A stretch of 64,000 nt of DNA from an uncultured Marinobacter sp. (GTDB lineage: Bacteria > Pseudomonadota > Gammaproteobacteria > Pseudomonadales > Oleiphilaceae), in contig NZ_CAMYMK010000011.1 of NCBI RefSeq assembly GCF_947259545.1, positions 124,001 through 188,000 of the forward strand. Direction: 5' to 3'. A program made the translations under genes and the position numbers. How positions within the stretch are numbered: position 1 is the stretch's first letter; each line of letters opens with the position of its first letter. Shown here piece by piece: positions 39,987-48,425 of this stretch. A model generated the notes under the pieces. That model saw only the letters and a program-made list of their open reading frames with translations. It was not told the DNA's origin and made no database searches.

Positions 39987-40010
39987 GCCTCCGCAAAGCG
40001 GAGGCTTTTT
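39987..40010 (+). terminator. intrinsic terminator after oxidase unit 1
   Basis: GCCTCCGC and GCGGAGGC form an 8-bp perfect G+C-rich stem around AAA, followed by TTTTT. It lies 33 nt after the stop of the small secreted protein and separates the two oxidase units, so each is probably its own transcript. Confidence 0.93.
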
Positions 40011-40164
40011 CGTTTCGACACCCACCATACAATTGTCCTACAATTAATCAAAAAACTGACGAACAGTTGAAACCATTTTTGCTCTTCCAACGTAAGGGAT
40101 ATGGAAGGCTGGTCTAACAGGCCGCCCTTCCCTTACTGACAAAAACAACATCGAGGAGCACAGG

Positions 40165-42462
40165 ATGAACTGGAACCAGAATCTGTTATACCGACATATG
40201 GCCCTCGCCATGGGCACCCTGGCCTTGTCAGCCTGCGGTGGCGGTTCCTCAGGAGATGACAGCGCATCATCGGAACCTGCGCAGAACCAACAGGAAACGG
40301 CGGTTGCCGGGGACGCGGCCGCCCAGTCGACATTCAAGGACAACTATTCCCCGGTTGGCGCTTTCAGCGAGCCGTTTGCCGAGCCCACAATCATTGTTGA
40401 CGGCGAGACCGTAGAGACTGACGAGAAGTGTGTTACCAATGCTGAAGGCCTGCAGGAATGCAAGCCCGCGGCTGGCACCATGGCTCTCCTCGAGGACGGC
40501 CGCCTGCTTTATCTGAACGCTCTGGAAGGCACCGAGAATGTGGAGCTTTCCATTGTAGCCGAGTTCGGCGAAGTGTCGGTAAACGATCAGAGCCGGGTCC
40601 TGTCCCTGGGCGAAGACGACGAGCCTCAGTGGCTCAAGCCCAGCCCGCTTCGTGCAGGTGCGAACCCCGATGGCGCCGACAGCGAAACCTTGTTCAACAA
40701 CACGCCGCTGGCTGTGCTGGATGGATTGCTGGACACCGCTGACAACACCGCCAAGAATGATGGTGCTCTGTTCTGTTCAGACGTTATCGGCATGGCCGAT
40801 GGCAGCGTACTGGCCGTCGGCGGTACCGACTACTATTCCGAGCCGGGCGTCGATGGCCTGCCCCTTGGCGTCGCTGAACTGGAAGGCGTCAAGAATTCCC
40901 GTATTTTCCACGCCGAAACCAACAGCTGGCTGCAAAGCGGGGACATGACGTATGGTCGCTGGTACCCGTCCCTGGTGACCCTGCCAGACAGCAAAGTTCT
41001 GGTTGCCAGTGGCGTTGAAAAACTGATCAAGCCGGTTTATCCGAGCGATCCGCTGAACAGCGGCCGTAACATTGTCCAGACCGAAGTCTACGACCCCTGC
41101 ACCGGCACCTGGAGTGTGAACCCTTCCACCGCAGATCGTTCGCTGCCACTGTATCCGCGCATGCACCTGCTGCCTAACGGCCATGTGCTTTATAACGCCG
41201 GTGGCCAGGCCTTCAACCCCTTCGGTCAGGGCTACGATCAGGCACTTTGGAACATTGTGGCTACTTTCAACCCGGATACCCAGAGCTGGACCGACATCGG
41301 CTATGCCGGTTTACCTCTGAAACTGGATGAGATCGGTCTGGGAGAACTCAGCAGCACCCTGAACCTTACTAACCTGTCACAGGAGCAAGGCTCTTCACTG
41401 CTCGGAGATGTTCTGAACTCAGCTGAAGATCTTATGACCGCAGCCAGCGAGCTGAACGTGGATGAAGAAACCCTTAAATCCGCCATTGGTGGTGGCATGC
41501 GCGGGTCCACTTCATCCACCATGCTTCCGCTGAAGCCCAACGAGAACGGCGAATATACCGATGCCGAATTCCTCACTGCCGGCGGTATACCCAGCTATGC
41601 TCTGCTCACTAACCCGGGTGGCTACCTGCCCACAGATCAGAGCCGGATCGACACCGTACGCACCAATGGCGACGAGGTCGACTATGAGTCCCGCCTTACC
41701 GGATCCCTGAACCAACCACGCTGGTACGGCACCAATGTGCTCATGCCTGATGGCTCGGTCATGGTATTCAGCGGCGGAGACCGCGACGGGGTGGTATTGC
41801 CTGGTCTGGAAGGCGCCATCAGGACTGCCGAGCGGTTCGATCCTGAGACCAACACCTGGACCGAAATGGCGACCGGCATTCGCCAGCGCACCTACCACAA
41901 CACGGCTGTGTTGCTGCCTGATGGTCGGGTCATGGTCGCCGGCCACTCTCCGATCAACACCGGCTACCTGAGCTTTACCGACCTGTCAGACCTCGGCTTC
42001 GCGCCATACGACGGTCGGGACCCGAGCTTTGAAATCTACACACCACCTTACGCCATGCGGAACGATCGCCCGGAAATTCTCTCGGCGCCGAAATCCCTGA
42101 TGCCTGGCGACGAATTCACCATCCAGGTGGACCAGGCAGAAGACATCGACAAGGTGCTGTTGATTCGTCGGACGGTCATGACGCACGTGGTCGACAGCGA
42201 TCAACGCGCCATCGAGCTTCCGGTTCAAGGCCGCAATGGTCGTAGCATCCGGCTGAAGATGCCGGAAACCAGTAACGTTGCTCCTGCCGGCGTATACATG
42301 CTGTTCGCCAGCAAGGATACCGAAGAAGGCCGTGTGCCGTCGGTCTCTGTCCCGATCACCGTGAAGACCGCTGGTTCTCTGCAGTGTAGCGGCGACACCC
42401 AGTTGGCGGACAACACCAACGACGATAGCAACCTGCTCGACAGTGTTGTTGGCCAGTTCTGA
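40165..42462 (+). CDS. galactose-oxidase-like (AA5) copper radical oxidase, copy 2 (lipoprotein)
   Basis: A 765-residue paralogue of the copy-1 oxidase, alike over nearly the full length. It differs at the N-terminus: lipobox LSAC puts the lipidated Cys at 24, followed by a Ser/Gly/Asp linker, so it is membrane-anchored. Copper ligands are kept: Cys204 (LFCSDVIG), Tyr267 (RWYPSL), Tyr577-His578 (RTYHNT) and His674 (MTHVVDSDQR). Two residue blocks (about 180-193 and 229-236) are extra relative to copy 1. GAGGAG precedes the start. The upstream gap (40011-40164) holds its promoter and a leader hairpin (GTAAGGG with CCCTTAC, about 40100-40136). Paired with its own small partner 10 nt downstream. 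Confidence 0.85.
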   Translation: MNWNQNLLYRHMALAMGTLALSACGGGSSGDDSASSEPAQNQQETAVAGDAAAQSTFKDNYSPVGAFSEPFAEPTIIVDGETVETDEKCVTNAEGLQECKPAAGTMALLEDGRLLYLNALEGTENVELSIVAEFGEVSVNDQSRVLSLGEDDEPQWLKPSPLRAGANPDGADSETLFNNTPLAVLDGLLDTADNTAKNDGALFCSDVIGMADGSVLAVGGTDYYSEPGVDGLPLGVAELEGVKNSRIFHAETNSWLQSGDMTYGRWYPSLVTLPDSKVLVASGVEKLIKPVYPSDPLNSGRNIVQTEVYDPCTGTWSVNPSTADRSLPLYPRMHLLPNGHVLYNAGGQAFNPFGQGYDQALWNIVATFNPDTQSWTDIGYAGLPLKLDEIGLGELSSTLNLTNLSQEQGSSLLGDVLNSAEDLMTAASELNVDEETLKSAIGGGMRGSTSSTMLPLKPNENGEYTDAEFLTAGGIPSYALLTNPGGYLPTDQSRIDTVRTNGDEVDYESRLTGSLNQPRWYGTNVLMPDGSVMVFSGGDRDGVVLPGLEGAIRTAERFDPETNTWTEMATGIRQRTYHNTAVLLPDGRVMVAGHSPINTGYLSFTDLSDLGFAPYDGRDPSFEIYTPPYAMRNDRPEILSAPKSLMPGDEFTIQVDQAEDIDKVLLIRRTVMTHVVDSDQRAIELPVQGRNGRSIRLKMPETSNVAPAGVYMLFASKDTEEGRVPSVSVPITVKTAGSLQCSGDTQLADNTNDDSNLLDSVVGQF

Positions 42463-42472
42463 AGGAGCAAAG

Positions 42473-43036
42473 ATGAAACGCACAGACTTTCGTCACATAC
42501 GGTTCGTCAGTCTGGCTATGTTGATGGCGGGCACAACGCTGATAAGCGTTGTGCCCGGGCAAAGTAACGCGCATCAACCTCCGAGTGCCGAAGGCACTCC
42601 GGAGGGCATTGTGCGGGCCAGCGTCCTCCAAGAGGGGGGTGTTGAAGCCATGGGCGTGACCATACTGGATGCACCCAAGCCAGCCATCATGGTCAGTTAC
42701 AGAGGGGAGGAAGTGCTGACGGTTTTCGACAGTGAAAACCAACCTTTCCTGAGATTCCACCGTGACCGCGTTGAGGCCAGTACCCAAAGCAGCCTCTGGG
42801 AGGCGGTCACTCATAGCCAGGACACTGCGCCCGAGGGTGACCCGTCCTGGGTTCAGGTGTCGGGCTCGGGCACCTTTGGCTGGGTGGATCCGCGATTGTC
42901 AGCCGGACACATTGATCCGGACGCAACGACCGAATGGCGCATTCCAATCAGGCAAGGGCAGCAGGCGATGTCGGCCATCACAGGACGGCTTTCCTGGCGA
43001 CCTTTGACCGCCAACGTCGTTCCTACCCACCGATAA
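42473..43036 (+). CDS. small secreted protein with predicted N-terminal His, oxidase partner 2
   Basis: A 187-residue protein starting at the ATG at 42473 with AAGGAG 7 nt upstream; the frame is open 30 nt further. The signal peptide ends QSNA, giving a predicted mature start at His34 (HQPPSAEG). Conserved with partner 1: PEGxVRAS, ILDAPKPAIMVSY, LTVFDSENQPFLRFHRD and FGWVDPRLSAGH. Sequence is more diverged than between the two oxidases. Proposed role is copper loading or assembly of the preceding oxidase; unproven. A structural or chaperone role without copper is the alternative. Confidence 0.7.
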   Translation: MKRTDFRHIRFVSLAMLMAGTTLISVVPGQSNAHQPPSAEGTPEGIVRASVLQEGGVEAMGVTILDAPKPAIMVSYRGEEVLTVFDSENQPFLRFHRDRVEASTQSSLWEAVTHSQDTAPEGDPSWVQVSGSGTFGWVDPRLSAGHIDPDATTEWRIPIRQGQQAMSAITGRLSWRPLTANVVPTHR

Positions 43037-43037
43037 A

Positions 43038-43071
43038 CTAAAAAGCCCCGCTAAGGCGGGGCTTTTTAGTT
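43038..43071. terminator. bidirectional terminator, oxidase unit 2 / cytochrome c5
   Basis: A perfect palindrome centred on AGCCCCGC-TAAG-GCGGGGCT, flanked by AAAAA on the left and TTTTT on the right. It can terminate both the oxidase unit and the convergent cytochrome gene. Confidence 0.95.
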
Positions 43072-43092
43072 AATTCTTTCGTGCTGATCGAC

Positions 43093-43512
43093 TCATTGAC
43101 TCTCAGACACCAGGTACTCTACCGCAGCCTCGATTTCCTCATCGGGACAATTGCTACAGCCACCTTTGGCAGGCATGGCGTTAAAGCCGTTAATAGCATG
43201 ATCTACCAGGGTTTCTAACCCTTTATCGATACGGGAGCTCCAGGCGGCAGTATCACCCTTTTTCGGTGCACCGGCTGCGCCGGTGTCATGGCACGCCATA
43301 CAGACCGCGCTGTAAACTTCATCTCCAGAACGAGGTCCCGAGCTGGCTTCTTCAACAGGCGCTGATGCGGATCCGCAATCGTCGCCCTGCACACAAACCT
43401 CACCCACCGGGGCGATGCGTGCACGGATTTCGTCTTCAACACTTGCCATTACGGCACCCGCTGTCAGGCCAAAGCCAAGCAATACAGCAGCCAGGACTCT
43501 CTTCATCTTCAC
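43093..43512 (-). CDS. cytochrome c5-type periplasmic cytochrome
   Basis: A 139-residue monoheme cytochrome. The signal peptide is cleaved near VMAS (about residue 23). The heme site CMACH is at 71-75, and the axial Met is at 113 in NAMPAKGGCSNC, whose Cys119/Cys122 pair is typical of cytochrome c5. The N-terminal mature part has an extra Cys pair (40, 46). It starts at GTG 43512 (GAGG 6 nt before) or ATG 43506. A comparable gene lies downstream of rep in P. aeruginosa. Here the oxidase units stand between them. It could pass electrons in respiration; a link to the oxidases is not shown. Confidence 0.9.
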   Translation of the reverse strand: MKMKRVLAAVLLGFGLTAGAVMASVEDEIRARIAPVGEVCVQGDDCGSASAPVEEASSGPRSGDEVYSAVCMACHDTGAAGAPKKGDTAAWSSRIDKGLETLVDHAINGFNAMPAKGGCSNCPDEEIEAAVEYLVSESQ

Positions 43513-43703
43513 AATGCACCTCGCATTTGAGCGTTATAATAATCAGTCGCCGCATTATAGCGACTGCGGCCAGGCAAAAAAACCAAAGTGCAAAATCGGC
43601 GGTTGATTTCAAGCATTTTAATTGCCGTTTCGTAAGCATTAGAGCCCGGGGAAGCTATTCCGGGTAACATAGGAACCGACCACACATCGCGGAATACTGG
43701 ATT

Positions 43704-44036
43704 ATGCGACAACTCGAGCAAGCCCCCCATCCACTTCGCAAGCCTCTACTGATACTGGAATTTTCCGCGCTTGCAGTGTTACTGATCTCCATGGCCTGGT
43801 TTTCCGGACGCGTTGACGATGACGCCACTCTCAATCCCGCGTGGCTGCTGATCCCTGCCCTTGCAAGCCTGGCGGTGTTTTGTAGCTTTATCGGGCTGAT
43901 GTACCTGCGCTGGGTTGCCGCCGCGCAGGCCGATAAAAAGACGCGCCACAAGATCGTTTTCTCGTTGCTCGCCCTCACGCTTATTGGAGTCTGGTTATAC
44001 GGCATCATTAATACCTGGATCAGCCTTAACGCCTAA
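43704..44036 (+). CDS. small membrane protein with three predicted helices
   Basis: A 110-residue hydrophobic protein I do not recognise. Predicted membrane helices lie at about 14-34, 46-70 and 83-105, with a short basic loop (AAAQADKKTRHK) between the second and third. It lies 15 nt before pldA on the same strand, so the two are probably co-transcribed. The 190-nt upstream gap contains a 7-bp hairpin (CAGTCGC...GCGACTG, 43544-43566) next to the cytochrome start. Confidence 0.6.
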   Translation: MRQLEQAPHPLRKPLLILEFSALAVLLISMAWFSGRVDDDATLNPAWLLIPALASLAVFCSFIGLMYLRWVAAAQADKKTRHKIVFSLLALTLIGVWLYGIINTWISLNA

Positions 44037-44051
44037 TGAGGAATAGCGGAT

Positions 44052-45188
44052 ATGGATACATCCCGCGGCGCTTCGTCCCGATTTAACTTCACGCTCATCC
44101 CGCTCGCCGCAGCCTGCCTGCTACCTGCCCTGGTGCATGGTCAGTCTGATGAAAAACCCCCGACAGCGGATGGGCTGACCCTGGATGACTGCGCACTGAT
44201 TGACGACGGCATTCAGCGCCTCGCCTGCTACGACAGCATCAACGCTCCTGAGAAGGCGCAGGATAAAGCCGGAACAGAAGAAACGCGACAAGCACAAGAA
44301 GCCACCGAGACTCTCGAATATGACGAGTCCGCCGACATCGCGGAGGGTGAAGCGGAGGACGAGAATCGAGGCGTTATGGCCGCACTGGTCAAGCGCTACA
44401 CGGCAACAGAAAAAGCAATTTTTTCCTTCTCTGGCAGCTTTGTGGGCCACCGCCCGACTTACATCCTGCCTTTCACCTGGGTGGACACACCGAATGAGGT
44501 ACCTGTCAGTCCGCGACTGGGAGAAAGCCCCTACGATCACGCCATCGACAACAAGGAAGCCAAGTATCAGATCAGTTTCAAGGTGCCCTTGCTGACGGGT
44601 ATTCTGGATGATCGTACGACGCTCTGGTTTGGCTACACCCAACAATCCTTCTGGCAGGTGTACAACACTGATGATTCCGCGCCTTTCCGGGAAACTAACT
44701 TTGAACCGGAGGTTTTTCTTCGCTATCAGGCAGATTATGACATCGGGCCCGGCACCCTCAGCGGGTTCACAGTAGGCCTTAACCACCAGTCCAACGGGCA
44801 GTCTGAGCCCCGCTCCCGAAGCTGGAACCGGATTATCGGCTCAATCGGGTACAGTTATGATCGCTGGCTGTTTCATGTGCAGCCCTGGTATCGACTGCCG
44901 GAGCGTGATAGCAAGGATGACAACCCTGACATTGAACGATTTGTTGGCCACGCGGACTATCTGGCGGTCTACAAGCTGACCGAGGACCGCACGCTTTCCA
45001 TGAAGCTGCGTAACAATCTGCGCTCTGAGGATAACAAGACGTCGGTGGAGTTTGGTTACAGCTTTCCGATGGGGGATACCCTCCGGGGGTTCTTCCAGTA
45101 CTACAACGGTTATGGGGAGAGCCTGATTGACTACAACGAGAGGATTCAGAGGGTCGGCATTGGCATTATGCTGAATGACTGGCTTTGA
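44052..45188 (+). CDS. pldA: outer-membrane phospholipase A (OMPLA)
   Basis: Calcium-dependent phospholipase A1/A2 of the outer membrane, 378 residues. After a signal peptide (about 12-30) there is a Cys-containing soluble N-terminal part (LDDCALIDDGIQRLACYD) and an acidic linker. The 12-strand beta-barrel follows. The active-site triad fits the E. coli enzyme: His245 and Ser247 in NHQSNGQSEP, and Asn259 in SWNRI, with the same His-to-Asn spacing of 14. The last residues LNDWL are barrel-like. The N-terminal extension is longer than in E. coli. A palindromic element ends the gene. Confidence 0.94.
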   Translation: MDTSRGASSRFNFTLIPLAAACLLPALVHGQSDEKPPTADGLTLDDCALIDDGIQRLACYDSINAPEKAQDKAGTEETRQAQEATETLEYDESADIAEGEAEDENRGVMAALVKRYTATEKAIFSFSGSFVGHRPTYILPFTWVDTPNEVPVSPRLGESPYDHAIDNKEAKYQISFKVPLLTGILDDRTTLWFGYTQQSFWQVYNTDDSAPFRETNFEPEVFLRYQADYDIGPGTLSGFTVGLNHQSNGQSEPRSRSWNRIIGSIGYSYDRWLFHVQPWYRLPERDSKDDNPDIERFVGHADYLAVYKLTEDRTLSMKLRNNLRSEDNKTSVEFGYSFPMGDTLRGFFQYYNGYGESLIDYNERIQRVGIGIMLNDWL

Positions 45189-45209
45189 GCTTTGGGGATC
45201 GGAGCCAAG

Positions 45210-45318
45210 CCGGGGTGCCGGCGAACCTGTCTGAAACACGCTGTGAATACATCCCTGTACGCTTGGCTCCGCCATCCATGGCTCCGCACAGTTTCAGACA
45301 GGTTCACCGGCACCCCGG
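45210..45318. repeat. core-sharing palindromic element B (28-bp arms, 53-nt core)
   Basis: Arms at 45210-45237 and 45291-45318 pair over 28 nt with one mismatch (outer CCGGGGTGCCGG, inner CTGTCTGAAAC). The core at 45238-45290 is nearly identical to the core at 20276-20329 and contains TACA-TCCC-TGTA and GCCAT-CC-ATGGC mini-hairpins. The arms are unrelated to those of the other element. It occupies the gap between convergent pldA and the phosphomannomutase gene, where a bidirectional terminator is expected. Confidence 0.85.
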
Positions 45319-45366
45319 CTCCACACTCCACGAATAGCCTTCTTTGCTCAGCCCAGAATTTTTGAA

Positions 45367-46725
45367 CTAGCCTTCGCTATTCAAACGCTCCATTTCCGCG
45401 AGAAGCTCTTCGGTTTTCGCCTTCATCAAGGGAATATCACCGCGAGATTCAACGTTCAGGCGAACGACCGGTTCGGTGTTGGACATCCGCAGGTTGAAGC
45501 GCCAGTCGTCGAACTCCACGCTCACGCCGTCCACGTGGCTGACGCTTTTGGCATCGGCGCTGTAGGCGGTTTCGATGGCGGAGATGACTTTGGGGGGATC
45601 GGCGATGGTGCGGTTGATCTCGCCGCTGGCCGGGTAGGCTTCAATCCGGGCATCGATCAGTGAGGAAAACGGCTGACCGGACTGGCACAGGCGTTCTGCC
45701 ACCAGCAACCAGGGGATCATACCGCTGTCGCAGTAGGCGAAGTCGCGGAAATAGTGGTGGGCGCTCATTTCGCCACCGTATACCGCGTCCTCATCGCGCA
45801 TGCGCTGTTTGATGAAGGCGTGGCCGGTTTTGCTTTCGATGGCTTCGCCACCGGCCGCTTTCACCAGATCAAGGGTATTCCAGGTCAGACGCGGGTCGTG
45901 GATGACCTTGCCGCCGCCGGTCTTGCGGAGGAACTGGTCCGCCAGCAGGCCAACGATGTAGTAGCCCTCGATGAATCGACCATTCTCGTCGAAGAAGAAG
46001 CAGCGGTCGTAGTCGCCATCCCAGGCGATTCCCATGGCGGCTCCGTTGGCCTTCACGGCTTCCGCAGTGGCAGCCCGGTTTTCCTCGAGGATGGGATTGG
46101 GTACGCCGTTCGGGAAGTGACCATCCGGCTGGTGGTGTACCTTGATGAACTCAAATGGCAGGTGCTTCTCCAGCTGGTCAATCACCAGACCCGCGCCACC
46201 ATTGCCGGCGTTTACCACGATTTTCAGCGGCTTGAGTGCAGCGGCATCAATGTAGCCCAGAAGGTGATCGATATACGCACCCATGGCCTCCAGGGGCTCA
46301 TACCTGCCCTGAACCGGTGCGTCCGCAAACGGTTCCGGGACACGGTCGCGGATATCATTGAGGCCGTTGTCGGAGCTGATGGGCCGGGATTCGGGCCCAA
46401 CCATTTTCATGCCATTGTGATCTTTCGGGTTGTGGCTGGCGGTTACCATGATGCCGCCATCCATCTTGTAGTGACTGGTGGCGAAATAGACCTGCTCGGT
46501 ACCGCACAGGCCAATATCAAACACATCCGCGCCGGCCGCCATCAAGCCTGAACTGAGTGCTTCCGATATTTCGGGGCTCGACAGACGGATGTCGTAACCG
46601 ACAATTACCTTTTTGGCACCGGTCACTTCCACATAGGCTCTGCCAATACGCTCGGCCAGTGTCGGGTTGAGTTGATCCGGCACGCGGCCACGCAGGTCAT
46701 AGGCTTTAAAACAGGACAGATCCAT
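45367..46725 (-). CDS. phosphomannomutase / phosphoglucomutase (AlgC/CpsG type)
   Basis: Interconverts mannose-6-P and mannose-1-P (often also glucose phosphates) for GDP-mannose and surface polysaccharides. The 452-residue length is typical. Catalytic Ser97 is in TASHNP, the metal-binding loop is DGDYDRC, the sugar-binding loop [10 protein letters not shown], and the phosphate-binding site [12 protein letters not shown] lies near the C-terminus. All four domain motifs are intact. It lies 9 nt downstream of bfr on the same strand, but function and composition give no reason to link them. Confidence 0.93.
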   Translation of the reverse strand: MDLSCFKAYDLRGRVPDQLNPTLAERIGRAYVEVTGAKKVIVGYDIRLSSPEISEALSSGLMAAGADVFDIGLCGTEQVYFATSHYKMDGGIMVTASHNPKDHNGMKMVGPESRPISSDNGLNDIRDRVPEPFADAPVQGRYEPLEAMGAYIDHLLGYIDAAALKPLKIVVNAGNGGAGLVIDQLEKHLPFEFIKVHHQPDGHFPNGVPNPILEENRAATAEAVKANGAAMGIAWDGDYDRCFFFDENGRFIEGYYIVGLLADQFLRKTGGGKVIHDPRLTWNTLDLVKAAGGEAIESKTGHAFIKQRMRDEDAVYGGEMSAHHYFRDFAYCDSGMIPWLLVAERLCQSGQPFSSLIDARIEAYPASGEINRTIADPPKVISAIETAYSADAKSVSHVDGVSVEFDDWRFNLRMSNTEPVVRLNVESRGDIPLMKAKTEELLAEMERLNSEG

Positions 46726-46734
46726 TGTCTGGCG

Positions 46735-47211
46735 TTACTCCGCAGCAGAAGATTGCAGTTGAATGTAATTCTGAATACCCATCTGGCCGATCATTTCCAG
46801 CTGTGTTTCCAGCCAGTCAATGTGCTCCTCTTCGCTGTCCAGGATATGGCGGAACAGCGCTCGACTGGTGTAGTCCTGGACGGACTCACAATGAACGATG
46901 GCTTCCTTCAGATCCGCATGTGCCGTCAGTTCCAGCTTCAGGTCGCAGGACAGCATCTCTTCGACATTCTCGCCAACCAGAAGCTTGTTCAGATCCTGCA
47001 GGTTGGGAAGGCCTTCCAGGAACAGGATGCGCTCAATCAGCACATCGGCGTGCTTCATTTCGTCAATGGATTCTTCGTATTCCTTGGCTGCCAGTTTGGT
47101 GATGCCCCAATCTTTGTACATCTTGGCATGCAGGTAATACTGGTTAATTGCGGTGAGCTCGTTGCCAAGTACTTTATTCAGGAACTGGATGACTTTCTTG
47201 TCGCCTTTCAT
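46735..47211 (-). CDS. bfr: bacterioferritin
   Basis: Heme-containing iron-storage protein forming 24-mers. I start it at the ATG at 47211 (158 residues), with AAGGAG 7 nt upstream; the open frame to 47301 is not needed. Ferroxidase-centre residues are visible in [16 protein letters not shown] and [21 protein letters not shown], where the Met in DEMKHAD is the heme-ligand position, and in [11 protein letters not shown]. It is downstream of bfd. Confidence 0.96.
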   Translation of the reverse strand: MKGDKKVIQFLNKVLGNELTAINQYYLHAKMYKDWGITKLAAKEYEESIDEMKHADVLIERILFLEGLPNLQDLNKLLVGENVEEMLSCDLKLELTAHADLKEAIVHCESVQDYTSRALFRHILDSEEEHIDWLETQLEMIGQMGIQNYIQLQSSAAE

Positions 47212-47309
47212 GACGTTTCTCCTTGCTTGGATGTGCGATCCGTACAAGGATAGCCCTTCCTCCGGGGAGAAAAAATCACAAATGGGAAATGATTGCAGCA
47301 AGCCCCCGA

Positions 47310-47516
47310 TCAGGCGGGCTGGGCGAGCATGTTTGCCATGGCCAGATAATCCGGAGTACGGCTTTCACGCAGAATTTCCCGTGCGGTACAGGCGCAACGG
47401 CCACACTGGGTTCCAACGCCCAGTTCCTTGCCAAGCTGGCGCATGGAACTGACGCCGTTATCGGCAGCTTCCCGAATTTCCCGGTCTGTTACACCATGAC
47501 AAAGGCATACGTACAT
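47310..47516 (-). CDS. bfd: bacterioferritin-associated ferredoxin
   Basis: A 68-residue 2Fe-2S protein that reduces bacterioferritin heme to release stored iron. The Cys pattern is CLC near the start (Cys4, Cys6) with [12 protein letters not shown] (CxxC) further on. Start at ATG 47516; an in-frame GTG at 47525 is an alternative. A candidate Fur box lies 33 nt upstream, fitting the family's usual induction under iron starvation. Confidence 0.94.
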   Translation of the reverse strand: MYVCLCHGVTDREIREAADNGVSSMRQLGKELGVGTQCGRCACTAREILRESRTPDYLAMANMLAQPA

Positions 47517-47548
47517 ATTAGTCACTCAAAGTCCCGATGAAAGGTACT

Positions 47549-47567
47549 GATAATTATTGTCATTTGC
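47549..47567. promoter_or_regulatory. candidate Fur box upstream of bfd
   Basis: GATAATTATTGTCATTTGC matches the 19-bp Fur consensus at 14 positions and lies 33 nt upstream of the bfd start. Ferric uptake regulator control of bfd is well known in gammaproteobacteria. Confidence 0.55.
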
Positions 47568-47691
47568 ATGCGGCTTTGCAACCCCTTCGAGTGATTTTTG
47601 TGCAAATAGATGTACCAACTGCCTCTCAGAACCCGGCCATTTGCTTTACACTGCCCACATATCAGCAGACAAAACGACCACGGGAAGCTCA

Positions 47692-48234
47692 ATGGCGCTC
47701 AAGGCAACCATCTTCAAGGCAACACTCAACATCGCCGACATGGACCGGCATTACTATGGTGATCACCATCTCACCATTGCCCGGCACCCGTCGGAAACCG
47801 ATGAGCGCATGATGATTCGTCTGCTGGCATTCGTACTGAACGCCAGCGAACACCTGGAGTTCACCAAGGGCATCAGCACCGACGACGAGCCGGACCTGTG
47901 GCAAAAAAGCCTGAGCGATGAAATCGAGCTGTGGATCGAGCTCGGCCTGCCCGACGAGAGCCGCCTGCGTAAAGCCTGCAACCGGGCGGACCAGGTTATC
48001 CTGTACACCTACGGTGGCCGTGCCGTGCCCCTGTGGTGGGAAAAACATCATGGCAAGCTGAGCCGCTTCAATAACCTCACCATCATCGACCTGCCCCAGG
48101 AAGACACCGAAGCACTCGCCAGCCTGGCCGAACGCGGCATGAACCTGCAGTGCACGATCCAGGACGGAGAAGTGAATATCGGTAACGAAGAAACCCTGGT
48201 CAGCATCACACCTGCCCCTCTCTATCCCGAATAA
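47692..48234 (+). CDS. yaeQ: YaeQ-family protein
   Basis: A 180-residue cytoplasmic protein. Start at ATG 47692, where the family opening MALKATIFKATLNIADMDRHYY begins; the longer frame is intergenic. Other family stretches are RLLAFVLNASEHLEF, DEPDLWQKS and RADQVILYTYGGRAVPLWW. YaeQ has a PD-(D/E)XK-nuclease-like fold, and E. coli YaeQ was once linked to suppression of rfaH loss; its real function is unclear. Confidence 0.92.
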   Translation: MALKATIFKATLNIADMDRHYYGDHHLTIARHPSETDERMMIRLLAFVLNASEHLEFTKGISTDDEPDLWQKSLSDEIELWIELGLPDESRLRKACNRADQVILYTYGGRAVPLWWEKHHGKLSRFNNLTIIDLPQEDTEALASLAERGMNLQCTIQDGEVNIGNEETLVSITPAPLYPE

Positions 48235-48305
48235 TCATTAACTTACCAGCAGATGGCACATGTGAAGGCCAAAATCTGCACACCAGGTCTACCCGAAAGC
48301 CGCAG

Positions 48306-48321
48306 TTTACGTTAAGGTAAA
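48306..48321. promoter_or_regulatory. LiuR-like palindromic operator upstream of bkd operon
   Basis: TTTACGTTAAGGTAAA differs at one position from the perfect palindrome TTTACGTTAACGTAAA. It closely resembles the operator of LiuR, the MerR-family regulator of branched-chain amino acid degradation genes in gammaproteobacteria. It sits 117 nt before the bkdA1 start. Confidence 0.5.
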
Positions 48322-48383
48322 CAGCAAGTAGCACTGACAGGGTCACACCAGATCCTGCCGGATTGACTACAATGACATCATCG

Positions 48384-48425
48384 ACACCCCCACAAGGGGT
48401 GTTTTGTTCCTCAGGCCAACACCCC
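48384..48425 (+). promoter_or_regulatory. bkd leader with two mutually exclusive hairpins
   Basis: Hairpin 1 pairs ACACCCC (48384-48390) with GGGGTGT (48396-48402) and is followed by TTTGTT. Hairpin 2 would use the same GGGGTGTT (48396-48403) with AACACCCC (48418-48425), directly beside the GGAAGAGG ribosome-binding site. The two cannot coexist, the hallmark of an attenuator or translational switch. A caveat is that this stretch is in frame with bkdA1 and could encode an extended N-terminus. Confidence 0.4.

Noticed and set aside
43603..43616. FNR/ANR-like box (TTGAT-TTCA-AGCAT) near cytochrome c5
   Set aside because: The right half matches ATCAA at only three of five positions, too weak to claim.
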